Shown: piece by piece, positions 7,258-16,651 of the stretch | How positions within the stretch are numbered: the first letter of the stretch is position 1 | Layout of the letters: each line of letters begins with the position of its first letter | DNA from: Stutzerimonas stutzeri | GTDB taxonomy: Bacteria > Pseudomonadota > Gammaproteobacteria > Pseudomonadales > Pseudomonadaceae | Reading direction: 5' to 3' | Assembly: GCF_024448985.1 (NCBI RefSeq) | Contig: NZ_JAMOII010000016.1 | Location: 22,115-86,114 of the forward strand | Length of the DNA stretch: 64,000 nt | The notes under the pieces: model-generated | The model's database searches: none | Seen by the model: the letters and a program-made list of their open reading frames with translations, nothing else | Told to the model about the DNA's origin: nothing | Program-made: the position numbers and the translations under genes

Positions 7258-9219
7258 ATGTCCCGCAAGCCCCACCTTCTTACTGTCCGCACACCCGCCC
7301 GACTCGTTGCTGCCCTCGCCCTGCTACCTCTGGCCGCACTGGGCGCTGACCAGACCCTGAACTTCGAACCCACGGTCATCACCGCCACCTCCACGGTGCG
7401 CCAGCTGAGCGATGCACCCGCAAGCGTTACGGTCATCACCCGCAAGGAACTGAGCATGCGGCCCGTTCAGGATCTCGAAGATGCCCTGCGCGGCACGCCG
7501 GGGCTCCAGTTCACCGGCATTGGCATGACACGCCGTGGCGTCAGCATTCGTGGGATGGGAAGCGAGCACACGCTCGTACTGTTGAACGGGCAGCGCATCA
7601 ATACGGCCGCAGGCGCCGTGGCGCACGCCGATTTCGATCTGGGCTGGGTGCCGGTGGAGGCTATCGAGCGCATCGAGGTGATACGCGGCCCGATGTCCTC
7701 GCTCTACGGCTCCGAGGCGCTCGGGGGTGTGGTCAATGTGATCACACGGCGCGCTACGGACGCATGGCAGGGCGCGGCGCAGATCAACGGCGGCGTACGC
7801 GAGGACGGGCGCGGCGGCCAGACACACCAACTTGGGGCCTATGCCGGCGGCCCGCTTGTGCCTGGACTGCTCGGCCTATCCATGAGCGGCGAGACGCGGC
7901 GCCGCCAGGAAACGCCCTTTCACGACGATACCTCGCCGTCTGAGATCGAAGGCCGTGACGCACACAGCGGCGACATCACGCTGAGCTGGACGCCAGACAC
8001 CGCGCAACGCATCGACCTCAGCTATGCAAGCGGCCTGGAGGATCGCTGGCGCAACACTCGCAGTGCTGGACGCGCACCGGTGGAGTACGAGTCCAGCGAT
8101 CGCATCGAACGTGAGCGATTCTCCCTCGTCCATAGCGGCGACTGGGCGTGGGGCAGCAGCTCGCTGCGCGCCTACCGCAACACACTGGAGCGTACCAACC
8201 GCTATACCAACGGCGTGGTCCCCTCCTCGCCACGTCAGGAACTCACCGACGACATCGTCGATGGCAGCCTGACCCTGCCATTTGCCGACATGCACCTGAT
8301 CACGCTCGGCGGCGAGTGGCGCAAGGAGCAGCTGGAGGACGGCGGCTTTACGACAGGCGATGCCCGAATCATTCACCGTGCGCTGTTTCTGCAGGATGAA
8401 ATCCAGTTCAACCCGGCCTGGTCGCTGGTCCTGGGCAACCGCTTCGATCAGCACGAGGAATACGGCTGGCACAACAGCCCGCGTGCCTACCTGGTTCACC
8501 ATGTTAACGATGCCCTGACGATCAAGGGCGGCGGCGGCCGCGGGTTCAAGGCGCCCTCACTCAAGCAGCTATCGCCGGGCTATTCGGCCATCGGCGGCGG
8601 CGGGATGTTCAAGATTAACGGCAATCCGGATCTCGAACCCGAGATCAACACCATGTACGAAATCAGCGTGGACTATCAGGCAGACGGCTGGTCCGCGAAC
8701 GCGGGTGTCTTTCAGAACAACGTGCGTGGTCTGATCCAAACGGTCTGCGTATCGAGCTGTGGCGTTCGCGGCCAAGAAGTTCGCAACTACGACAACGTCG
8801 ACGAAGCGCGCATCCGCGGGCTTGAGCTAGGCGGCGGTGTAGATTTGCCCGCCAACCTGCGCTGGGACCTGAACTACACCTACCTCGACGCCATCGACCG
8901 CAGCGCCGACCGGCGCCTGGGTGATCGCGCGCGTCATCTGGCCAACACCCAACTCCAATGGACGCCGAACGCCACGTTCACCGGGCAGCTGCGTGGCGAA
9001 TACGTCGGCAGCCAGCTGACCTATTCCAGCAACACCGCCTATGCGGTGCCGGCCTACAGCCTGTGGCATCTGGAGCTGACGCAGCGGATTACCGACGCCC
9101 TGAGCATTCGCGGCGGCATCGAAAACCTGACCGACGAAGACTTCAGCGATGCGTCTGACAACTTCACCTTCGCCGAACCGGGCCGCACCTATCACGTCGG
9201 CTTGAGCCTGAGTTTCTGA
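7258..9219 (+). CDS. TonB-dependent outer-membrane receptor
   Basis: 653 aa. A long signal peptide of about 30 residues ends near LAALGA. A TonB box-like segment (EPTVITATST) follows, then a plug domain (about residues 50-165, with RGMGSEHTLVLLNGQR and IERIEVIRGPMSSLYGSEALGG) and a 22-strand barrel ending in the aromatic terminal residue GLSLSF. There is no striking histidine-rich loop like those of ZnuD. It ends 1 bp before the CobN-like gene, so the two are translationally linked. The location between rpmE2 and a CobN-like/ExbBD-like set suggests uptake of a metal or metal complex in zinc starvation; the ligand itself is not readable from sequence. I recall a similar Zur-controlled cluster around PA1922 in P. 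aeruginosa. Confidence 0.9.
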   Translation: MSRKPHLLTVRTPARLVAALALLPLAALGADQTLNFEPTVITATSTVRQLSDAPASVTVITRKELSMRPVQDLEDALRGTPGLQFTGIGMTRRGVSIRGMGSEHTLVLLNGQRINTAAGAVAHADFDLGWVPVEAIERIEVIRGPMSSLYGSEALGGVVNVITRRATDAWQGAAQINGGVREDGRGGQTHQLGAYAGGPLVPGLLGLSMSGETRRRQETPFHDDTSPSEIEGRDAHSGDITLSWTPDTAQRIDLSYASGLEDRWRNTRSAGRAPVEYESSDRIERERFSLVHSGDWAWGSSSLRAYRNTLERTNRYTNGVVPSSPRQELTDDIVDGSLTLPFADMHLITLGGEWRKEQLEDGGFTTGDARIIHRALFLQDEIQFNPAWSLVLGNRFDQHEEYGWHNSPRAYLVHHVNDALTIKGGGGRGFKAPSLKQLSPGYSAIGGGGMFKINGNPDLEPEINTMYEISVDYQADGWSANAGVFQNNVRGLIQTVCVSSCGVRGQEVRNYDNVDEARIRGLELGGGVDLPANLRWDLNYTYLDAIDRSADRRLGDRARHLANTQLQWTPNATFTGQLRGEYVGSQLTYSSNTAYAVPAYSLWHLELTQRITDALSIRGGIENLTDEDFSDASDNFTFAEPGRTYHVGLSLSF

Positions 9220-9220
9220 C

Positions 9221-12200
9221 ATGTCCAGTTGGATCAGAATCGGCGCGGCGCTAATCGCGCTGGCCGGCTGGGGAGCGACTGCGTTCGCCAATCCGGTACG
9301 GCAAGACATTCATGTACAGGTGCTGACGACCGACTTCGTCCTGCAGGGCAAGTTCGACCGGCTGGCGGGCTGGGCGGACCGATACGGTGTCACGCTCGAT
9401 ACCCTGCGCGTGTCCTCGGTAGCCACGCCGCAACACGGCACTGACGCGGACCTGCTGATACTGGACACGCCGCGCCCTGCGGACCTTGCGGCGGTCCAGC
9501 AGCAGTTCGACGCGCTAATCGCGAGGGGCACGCCTTGGATACGCGTCGGCGGGGGTTCGCCTGCCTTTGGCAACCTGCCTATGCCGGTCGCCAGGCGGTT
9601 GATCGGTTATTACGCTAACGGTGGCGAACAGAACCTCAGGGATCTGTTCGCCTACCTGCGAGCCTGGCACGACGACCTCCCCACCGACTCGATTCCTGCC
9701 CCTACGGAGCTGGGCAAGGTCGGCTTCTATCATCCCGACGCACCCGCGCCCTTTACAGAACTCGACGAATACCTCGCCTGGGGCGCCGATCGCTGGACGA
9801 AAGATGCGCCGCGTGTCGCCTTCGCCATTCACCGCGGTGCCATCGTCGATAGCCACTTGCAGTTGCTCGACGCGTTGATGAAAAGCAGCGAATCGCGCGG
9901 CCAGGCTCCAATCGCGTTCTGGATGGATGACAGGGACCCACAGGCGCTGAGCAAGGTGCTGATACCCGCACGCAGCGATGTGCTGGTCAACCTTCAGCAC
10001 ATGCAGAACGGTCCGGCACGTCAGGCAGAGTTTCTAGCACTTGGCATCCCGGTGCTGTCCACCCTGACCTGGCGGGAAGGTGATTTTGCGCATTGGCAAG
10101 CGTCCGATAGCGGTATCACGGCGCGAACCGCCGCGGCCATGCTGACCATCCCCGAAAGCTGGGGCATGACCGATCCGCTGGTGATCGCCGCCGTCGAAAA
10201 TGGCGAGCCGACCCCAATCCCCGAGCAAGTCGAGGCGCTGCTCGGCAAGGTCGACAGCCTGACCCGGCTGCGTCGGCTTGCCCCTGCGGAGAAACGTCTG
10301 ACGTTGATGTTCTGGAACCATCCCGGCGGCGAAAAGAACGTGGCCGCGTCCAACCTCAACGTGCCACGCAGCCTGGCGCGCCTCTCTATTGCGCTGCAGA
10401 CGGCCGGCTATGACGTGCCCGTCACGGGTGAGGCGCAGCTGATCGAAACGGCGCAGCGCCTGCTTGGCGGCTATTACCGGTCAGACACACTGGACGATCT
10501 GCTAGCCGACGGCCTTGCCGTGGCGTTGCCGCTGTCGGACTACCAGCGTTGGCTCGCAGATCTGCCGGCATTCAGACGCAAGGCATTACTCGAGCGATGG
10601 GGCGATCCGACTGACCATTGGGCGCTACGTGAAGTAGACGGCAAGCCTCATTTCATCATTCCCGCCGCGCGCCTCGGCAAGCTATTACTGCTGCCGCAAC
10701 CGCCGCGTGCTGGCCGTCCCGGCGAGGCCTATCACGACAGCAAGGTCGCGCCGGATCATCTCTATCTGGCCGCCTATCAAGCGCTGCGAGAGGTCTTTAA
10801 AGCCGATGCGCTGATTCACTTCGGCACGCACGGCACGCAGGAATGGCTACCCGGTAAGGATCGCGGCCTGGCCGCGAGCGACTACCCCTTCCTTGCGCTG
10901 GGCGATATGCCGGTGTTCTACCCCTACATTCAGGACAACATTGGCGAGGCCATACAGGCGCGCCGTCGCGGTCGCGCGGTCATCGTCAGTCACCAGACAC
11001 CGCCCTTTGCGCCCGCCGGGCTGTATGACGAGCTGCGCGACGTGCATGCGCTGATCCACGAATACCAGCAGCTTGACGAGGGCGCGGTGCGTGAAAACAC
11101 GGCCGAACGTATTCGTCGGTTGGCCTTGCAAAGCAAGCTGCTGGAAGACCTTGGCTGGGACGAAGCGCGCATGCGCGCCAATACCGGAGACTTCCTGCTG
11201 GCGTTGCATGATTACCTGCACGAGATGGCCCAGGCGAACTTGCCGCTCGGCCTGCACACCTTCGGCGAGCCTGCATCCGCCGAACACCGTCTGGCCACTG
11301 TGCTGCAACAGCTGGGCGAGCCCTACCTGCGTGCGCTGGAGCTGGCCGACGACGAGCCGATGGCCGAGGATTTCGCCGGACTGCAGGCCAGCCTTCCCTA
11401 TCGCACCCTGCAGCGTTATTTGCGCGAGGATGAAAGCCTTGACTCGATTACCGATACCGAACTGCGCGAGCAGATCGAACGCGCACGCGTGTTGGACGCC
11501 CGGCTGACCGACACAGGTGAAATGGAAGCGCTGCTGACCGGCCTTGCCGGCGGCTTCGTCGCACCCGGCCCCGGCGGCGATCCGGTGCGCAATCCGGACG
11601 TGCCAAGCGGTCGCAACCTCTACGCCTTCGAGGCCGACAAGTTGCCGACCCGAGCGGCCTATGAGGCAGGCGGCAAGGCACTGGAGCAACTGCTCGCGAG
11701 CTACCGTGATGAGCACGAAGGCGCATTGCCGACGAAGCTCGCCTTCAGCCTGTGGTCCTCCGAAGCCATGCGCCACCTGGGCATCCTCGAAAGCCAAGTC
11801 TTGCACGCACTGGGTGTACGTCCGGTTTGGGATGGGGGAGGACGGGTTCGTGCCCTGGAGATCATCCCGGCAGCGGAACTTGGCAGAGCACGCATTGATG
11901 TCGTCGTCCAGGTCACCAGCGTCTACCGCGATCAGTTCGATGGCTTCATGCGGCAATTGGCCGATGTGATGGAGCGGCTCGCCGTGCTGGATGAACCGGG
12001 CAACACGCTGGCCAGCAACAGCCGGCTGCTGGCCCAGCGGCTACAAGATCAAGGGGTCGATGCCGATCGCGCCGAGCGCTTGTCGCACTTGCGGCTGTTC
12101 GGTAACGAGCCCGGCGATTACGGCACCGGTGTTTCTCAGTTGACGATGGATTCCACACGCTGGGAAAACGATTCGCAGCTCGCCGAGCAGTTCCTCTCGC

Positions 12201-13096
12201 GGTTGCAATATGGCTACGGCACCGGCAGTTGGGGAGAGAAAATCGACGGCCAGAACCTGTTCGCCGAACAACTCAGGGGGGGCCAGGCCGCGGTCATGGC
12301 CCGCTCCAGCGAGCTCAACGGCGTGCTGTCGACCGACCATCCGTTCGAGTTTCTAGGGGGACTTTCCCTGGCGGTCCGCCATCTCAACGGTGCCAGCCCG
12401 TCGCTCTATATATCGGACCTGCGCAAGACCGAGCCCCGCACGACCGGCGCCGCGAGCTACCTCGCCAGTGAACTGCGCAGCCGCTACTTGAACCCGCAAT
12501 GGATCAGCGCAATGCAGCAGGAAGGCTACGCCGGCACGCTCGAGGTGTTGAACGTCGCCAACAACCTCTGGGGCTGGCAAGCCGCCGACCGCAGCATGGT
12601 TCGCGCCGACCAATGGCAGGCCCTGCATGACACCTTCGTAATGGACCAGCGCGAGCTTGGCCTCGATCAATGGTTCGAGGCACACAACCCCACGGCTCAG
12701 GCCCAGCTGATCGAGCGTATGGCCGAGGCGATCCGCAAGGGTTACTGGGATGCCTCCGATCAAACCCGACGCGAACTGGCCGAACGTTGGCAGGCGCTCA
12801 CCACTGGACATGGCGCCGATGCCGGCGAGCCGATTTCCCGAGACTTCATCGAACAGATGGCCGCCGGCTACGGCCTCGCGCCAACGGCCGCAACGCCCAC
12901 CTCTTCAAGCAACGTGGGCGCGGACGAGGCGGTGCGCGGCCAGGTGATGCAGGAAGTGGCTGAGCAACCGAGCGAAGCGCCGAACCCATGGCGGCTTCTG
13001 CTCGGCATCGCCGCGTTGCTGTCGTGCCTCGTACTTGGCGCCCTACTCCAAGCGCTCGCCAACCATCGCGTCGAGCCGATTTTTAATTCTCAGTGA
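9221..13096 (+). CDS. CobN-like protein, exported and C-terminally membrane anchored
   Basis: 1291 aa with the CobN / magnesium-chelatase H large-subunit fold. The family hallmark HFGTHGTQEWLPGK is at residues 533-546. Other conserved blocks are FYPYIQDNIGEAIQARRRG and, near the C-terminal third, NEPGDYGTGVSQL and LGGLSLAVRHLNG. True CobN is a cytoplasmic subunit of aerobic cobaltochelatase. This copy instead begins with a signal peptide (residues 1-23, ending ATAFA) and ends with a hydrophobic helix (LLLGIAALLSCLVLGALL) followed by a short tail, so I infer it is periplasmic and anchored in the inner membrane. No CobS, CobT or other corrinoid genes are near. It is joined to the receptor upstream (1 bp gap) and the ExbB-like gene downstream (10 bp gap). 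Confidence 0.88.
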   Translation: MSSWIRIGAALIALAGWGATAFANPVRQDIHVQVLTTDFVLQGKFDRLAGWADRYGVTLDTLRVSSVATPQHGTDADLLILDTPRPADLAAVQQQFDALIARGTPWIRVGGGSPAFGNLPMPVARRLIGYYANGGEQNLRDLFAYLRAWHDDLPTDSIPAPTELGKVGFYHPDAPAPFTELDEYLAWGADRWTKDAPRVAFAIHRGAIVDSHLQLLDALMKSSESRGQAPIAFWMDDRDPQALSKVLIPARSDVLVNLQHMQNGPARQAEFLALGIPVLSTLTWREGDFAHWQASDSGITARTAAAMLTIPESWGMTDPLVIAAVENGEPTPIPEQVEALLGKVDSLTRLRRLAPAEKRLTLMFWNHPGGEKNVAASNLNVPRSLARLSIALQTAGYDVPVTGEAQLIETAQRLLGGYYRSDTLDDLLADGLAVALPLSDYQRWLADLPAFRRKALLERWGDPTDHWALREVDGKPHFIIPAARLGKLLLLPQPPRAGRPGEAYHDSKVAPDHLYLAAYQALREVFKADALIHFGTHGTQEWLPGKDRGLAASDYPFLALGDMPVFYPYIQDNIGEAIQARRRGRAVIVSHQTPPFAPAGLYDELRDVHALIHEYQQLDEGAVRENTAERIRRLALQSKLLEDLGWDEARMRANTGDFLLALHDYLHEMAQANLPLGLHTFGEPASAEHRLATVLQQLGEPYLRALELADDEPMAEDFAGLQASLPYRTLQRYLREDESLDSITDTELREQIERARVLDARLTDTGEMEALLTGLAGGFVAPGPGGDPVRNPDVPSGRNLYAFEADKLPTRAAYEAGGKALEQLLASYRDEHEGALPTKLAFSLWSSEAMRHLGILESQVLHALGVRPVWDGGGRVRALEIIPAAELGRARIDVVVQVTSVYRDQFDGFMRQLADVMERLAVLDEPGNTLASNSRLLAQRLQDQGVDADRAERLSHLRLFGNEPGDYGTGVSQLTMDSTRWENDSQLAEQFLSRLQYGYGTGSWGEKIDGQNLFAEQLRGGQAAVMARSSELNGVLSTDHPFEFLGGLSLAVRHLNGASPSLYISDLRKTEPRTTGAASYLASELRSRYLNPQWISAMQQEGYAGTLEVLNVANNLWGWQAADRSMVRADQWQALHDTFVMDQRELGLDQWFEAHNPTAQAQLIERMAEAIRKGYWDASDQTRRELAERWQALTTGHGADAGEPISRDFIEQMAAGYGLAPTAATPTSSSNVGADEAVRGQVMQEVAEQPSEAPNPWRLLLGIAALLSCLVLGALLQALANHRVEPIFNSQ

Positions 13097-13106
13097 ACCG
13101 AAACCC

Positions 13107-13586
13107 ATGAATGCACTTGAAACCAGTCTCTACGAACTGACACGCATCTTTCTCGTACCCGTTCTGCTATTGATCCTGGCCGCGCTGGCTTATGCCTTTT
13201 TGGCATTGGGCAGCTTCGCCATGGAGGCCTGGCAACGCCGTAACGGCCGCTATCGTTCCGTCCTCGCCGCGCACCAAGCGGCAAACGGTGGCACCAGCGA
13301 TGACCTCGAGCTCTGGATCATGCAACGCCTGGAATGGCTGCGCGTAACCTCGCGCAGCGCGCCGATGCTGGGGCTGGTCGCGACGATGATTCCCATGGGC
13401 CCAGCCCTGCTGGCACTGACCCAGAGCGATGCAAAAGGCATCGGCGAGAATCTGGTGGTCGCCTTCTCCTCGGTGATCCTCGCGCTCATCGCAGCGAGCG
13501 TCACCTTCTTCATTCTCACCGTTCGGCGCCGCTGGCTGTTGCAGGAGCTGCGTGCCATCGAGCGCGCCGGGGTACAGTACCGATGA
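13107..13586 (+). CDS. Small MotA/TolQ/ExbB-family proton channel protein
   Basis: 159 aa, much shorter than ordinary ExbB or TolQ (about 230). Three membrane helices are visible: residues ~12-40 (VPVLLLILAALAYAFLALG), ~85-105 and ~118-145. The signature of the MotA/TolQ/ExbB domain is SAPMLGLVATMIPMGPALLAL followed by IGENLVVAFSSVILALIAA. Proteins of this family form the ion channel of energy-transducing complexes. It starts 10 bp after the CobN-like gene and its stop overlaps the start of the ExbD/TolR-like gene by 4 bp, so the two are a coupled pair probably energising the receptor or the CobN-like protein. Confidence 0.85.
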   Translation: MNALETSLYELTRIFLVPVLLLILAALAYAFLALGSFAMEAWQRRNGRYRSVLAAHQAANGGTSDDLELWIMQRLEWLRVTSRSAPMLGLVATMIPMGPALLALTQSDAKGIGENLVVAFSSVILALIAASVTFFILTVRRRWLLQELRAIERAGVQYR

Positions 13587-13906
13587 GATTTCTCGACCAT
13601 GACGACGACGATGACCCGCTGCTGTCAGTCGTCAACCTGATCGATTTGTTCCTGGTGGTGATCGGCATTCTGCTCATCGTCATCGTGCAGAACCCGCTCA
13701 ATCCATTCAGCCAGGAGAAGGTCGTGGTTATCGAAAATCCGGGCGAAGCGAACATGCGCATGCTGATCAAGGACGGTCAGGAGTTGAAGCAATATGAGTC
13801 GAATGGGGAAATCGGCGAGGGCCAGGGCGCCAAGGCTGGAATCACCTATCGCCTGAACGACGGAAGGATGATTTATGTGCCCGAGGAGAATGCATTGGTT
13901 AAGTGA
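13583..13906 (+). CDS. DUF2149 protein, likely a minimal ExbD/TolR partner
   Basis: 107 aa. Residues 5-11 are an acidic DHDDDDD run, then a single membrane helix at about 16-36 (VVNLIDLFLVVIGILLIVIV), then a short periplasmic domain. The helix lines up with that of the TolR encoded at 32711-33163 (VVPYIDVMLVLLVIFMV), placing D21 at the position of the protonatable aspartate of TolR/ExbD. It overlaps the ExbB-like gene by ATGA at 13583. The much longer in-frame extension upstream (to 13334) lies inside the ExbB-like gene and is rejected. The ExbD role is inferred from context and this alignment; the family itself is recorded as a domain of unknown function. Confidence 0.85.
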   Translation: MRFLDHDDDDDPLLSVVNLIDLFLVVIGILLIVIVQNPLNPFSQEKVVVIENPGEANMRMLIKDGQELKQYESNGEIGEGQGAKAGITYRLNDGRMIYVPEENALVK

Positions 13907-14046
13907 TTTCTAACCGTGATTTAGGCAAAAGAAGACAGGCCAATCCTCGTGAGCCGCATCGGTATCGTGCCGATAGCCTACCGGGTAGTCGAACCTTATG
14001 CGGGGCCAGGTCGAAAATTTGGCGAACAGCCATTCCAAACGGTCTT

Positions 14047-14059
14047 GTTATATTATAAC
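14047..14059. promoter_or_regulatory. Candidate Zur box upstream of the DUF1624 gene
   Basis: GTTAT-ATT-ATAAC has the same arms and spacing as the site at 6841, and AAAG-like flanks extend the symmetry. It is 35 bp before the DUF1624 start, where it would overlap the promoter. It suggests that the DUF1624-porin pair is a second zinc-starvation transcription unit. Confidence 0.7.
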
Positions 14060-14094
14060 TTTCGCGTCCCGCTTTATATCCAGGACGCGCTTAC

Positions 14095-15294
14095 ATGACT
14101 AACGCCGCCGCCACGATGCCCGCAGCCGGCACGCTTTCATCCCTTCATGCCAAGACGCAGGTACGCACGCGAATGCTTGCGATCGACGCATTGCGTGGGC
14201 TGGTCATGCTGTTCATGCTCGTCGACCACGTGCGGGAGACCTTTTTCCTGCACGTTCAGGTAGGCGACCCCATGGATCCGGTCAACACGCCACCTGAGCT
14301 GTTCTTCACGCGTATCAGCAGCATGGTCTGCGCACCGGTCTTTGTATTCCTGACCGGCCTTTCCGCATGGTTGTACGGGCAATCCCACAGCCGCAGCGAA
14401 GTGTCGACGTTCCTGCTCAAGCGGGGCGTATTCCTCGTGTTCCTCGAACTGACCCTGGTGAACTTCGCCTGGAACGCGACCTTCGTACCGCCGACCCTGT
14501 GGTTGCAGGTCATCTGGGCAATCGGCTTGAGCATGATCGTACTGTCCGCACTTATCCACATGCCGCGTGCCGCGCTGGCGGTGCTGGGCTTGGTGATCGT
14601 AGCCGGCCACAACCTGCTCGATGGCATCGTGCTCACAGCGGATTCGCCATTCTTCGAGATCTGGTCGATCCTGCACCAGCGTTCCTTTATCGAAATCACC
14701 GAGCACACGCGTGCACGGACCACTTACCCCATCCTGCCCTGGATCGGTCTCATCGCGCTTGGCTACTGCGCCGGCCCCTGGTTTGCCCGCGATGCCGATC
14801 CGGCGCAGCGTGCCCGCCGCCTGTTGATGTGGGGAGTCGGTTTGCTCGTGGGTTTCGTCCTGATCCGCTACCTGAACGTTTATGGCGACAAGCCCTGGAG
14901 CGCCATGGAAAACGGCGTGCGCACCTTCATGAGCTTCATGTCGCTTACCAAATACCCGCCTTCCCTTATGTTCCTGATGCCAACCATCGCCGTCGGCTTT
15001 CTGCTGCTCGCCTGGTTTCAGCAACTCGAAGGGCGTCCCGTGCTGAAGGTGCTTTCGCTGTATGGCGGCGCGCCGATGTTCTTCTATGTCCTTCACCTGC
15101 TGGTACTCAAGGCGCTTTACCTGATCGCGGTGCAGATCTGGGGTCTGAATCAAGGCAACTACTACGGCTTCGATAGCCTCGCCGGTATCTGGCTATGGGC
15201 TGTGATGCTGTCGGCAGCACTTTATTTTCCGACCCGCTGGTTCGCGCAGCTCAAGCAGCGCCGTCGCGATATCGCCTGGCTGAAATACTTCTAA
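14095..15294 (+). CDS. DUF1624 / heparan-alpha-glucosaminide N-acetyltransferase-like membrane protein
   Basis: 399 aa integral membrane protein with about ten helices. The family signature comes early: RMLAIDALRGLVMLFMLVDHVRETF at residues ~22-46 (read as two blocks around the conserved RG and DH). A conserved lumen-type histidine occurs in VLHLLVLKAL near residue 330. Distant relatives move an acetyl group across a membrane to a sugar amine; the bacterial substrate is unknown. A Zur-box candidate lies just upstream and the frameshifted porin gene starts 9 bp after its stop. Together with the porin it may form a second envelope unit in the zinc-starvation response. Confidence 0.8.
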   Translation: MTNAAATMPAAGTLSSLHAKTQVRTRMLAIDALRGLVMLFMLVDHVRETFFLHVQVGDPMDPVNTPPELFFTRISSMVCAPVFVFLTGLSAWLYGQSHSRSEVSTFLLKRGVFLVFLELTLVNFAWNATFVPPTLWLQVIWAIGLSMIVLSALIHMPRAALAVLGLVIVAGHNLLDGIVLTADSPFFEIWSILHQRSFIEITEHTRARTTYPILPWIGLIALGYCAGPWFARDADPAQRARRLLMWGVGLLVGFVLIRYLNVYGDKPWSAMENGVRTFMSFMSLTKYPPSLMFLMPTIAVGFLLLAWFQQLEGRPVLKVLSLYGGAPMFFYVLHLLVLKALYLIAVQIWGLNQGNYYGFDSLAGIWLWAVMLSAALYFPTRWFAQLKQRRRDIAWLKYF

Positions 15295-15303
15295 GGCTTG
15301 GTG

Positions 15304-16651
15304 ATGAACAGGAAAACCAGTTATTGGATGCGGGTGATGTCGCTTTCATGCCTGCCATTGGCGGCGTGTGCTGGCGCACAGGAGCAGGCGGCCGGTTTCA
15401 TCGAAGATGGCACATGGAACGTGCTGAACCGCACCGTCTACGACCGTCGTGATTACCGCCACGGCGGGCTCAACGGGGCCGCGCGCAATGCAGCTAAACC
15501 GCGCGGCGAGCGCAGTGACCTGGCGGAGGAATGGGGCTACGGGCTGATGGGCAGCTACGCCTCTGGGTTCACCCAAGGCACGGTCGGCTTCGGCCTCGAT
15601 GCCCACGCCTATCTGGGGGTAAAGCTGGACAGCGGCGGTGGGCGCGCTGGCAAGGCTCGTCTGCTTTCGGTGGATAACGAGGGGCATCCCAAGGATGACT
15701 ATGGGCGCGCTGGTGCAGCGGCGAAGCTGCGTCTGTCATCCACAGTGCTGAAATACGGCGAGCAACGAGTGAAGACGCCCGTCTTCGGTTCGTCCGACAG
15801 CCGCCTATTGCCCGAAACCGCGACGGGGTGGTGGGTAACCAGCCAGGAATGGAGTGACGTGACCCTCAACGGCGGTCATTTCACCGAAAGTACCGACCGC
15901 AATGCCAGCAGCCACGAGCGTGGGTTCGTCGTGAACTACTCCAACGGGAGACAAGGCGACTCGTTCGACTTCCTGGGCGGCAGCTATGACGGCATGGAGC
16001 GCCTCGACCTTCGTCCTTTACAGCGCACAATACGACGAAACCTGGCGGCAGCATTACCTGGGCGGTGTGTACGCATGGCCGATCGATGACGAACAGGCGT
16101 TGTCCTTTAACCTGAATCTCTACCGCACACAGGACACCGGCGAAGCACGCTCGGGCGCTATCGACAACACGACCTGGAGCCTGATGAGTACTTACTTGCA
16201 CGGTGCCCATCGCTTTTCGTTGGGCTACCAGAAGGTGCATGGAGATACGCCGTTCGATTACGTCACCCGCGGTGCCATCTACCTCACTAACGCGGTGGCG
16301 CTGTCTGACTTCAACGGGCCGAATGAAGCCTCATGGCAACTACGCTATGACCTGGCGATGGCCGCATACGGCATCCCCGGCTTGAGTTTCAGCGCAGCAT
16401 ATATTCGCGGCAGTGGCATCGACGGTAGCGATGTGGACCCCAGCGGTGGCTATGCCTATTTGGGCTACGGCCGTAACGGACGGCACTGGGAGCGTGACCT
16501 GGAAGCCCGTTACGTCGTACAAAACGGGGCCGCCCAAGGGATGACCTTCAGCGCCCGTTATGCAGTGCATCGGGGCAACACCGATCAGGCGGAATTGGAC
16601 GCCGACCAGATTCGCTTGGCGGTCGAGTATCCCATCCAAGGAACGTTCTAG
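15304..16651 (+). pseudogene. OprD-family porin, frameshifted
   Basis: Two overlapping frames together give one OprD-type porin of about 448 aa. The first (from 15304) has a signal peptide and the mature start AAGFIEDGTWNVLNRTVYDR, then RDYRHGG and TQGTVGFGLDAHAYLG. It is homologous until FDFLGGSY near 15987. Homology continues in the +1 frame (TAWSASTFVLYSAQYDETW onward) to the barrel end AVEYPIQGTF at 16651. Compared with the intact porin at 42300, 19 residues separate the SY and the next aromatic anchor in both if one base at 15988 is treated as an insertion. As written, translation runs to a stop at 16089 and truncates the barrel. It may be real decay or a sequencing error. Confidence 0.85.

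Noticed and set aside
10847-11956. Minus-strand reading frame of 369 codons within the CobN-like gene
   Set aside because: Shadow frame; the plus strand shows conserved CobN blocks throughout this stretch.
9221-13096. Part of an aerobic cobalamin biosynthesis operon
   Set aside because: No other cob genes nearby, and the protein has a signal peptide and C-terminal anchor unlike biosynthetic CobN.
13907-14046. Terminator after the DUF2149 gene
   Set aside because: Only short interrupted arms (ATCGG/CCGAT) without a T-run; not convincing.
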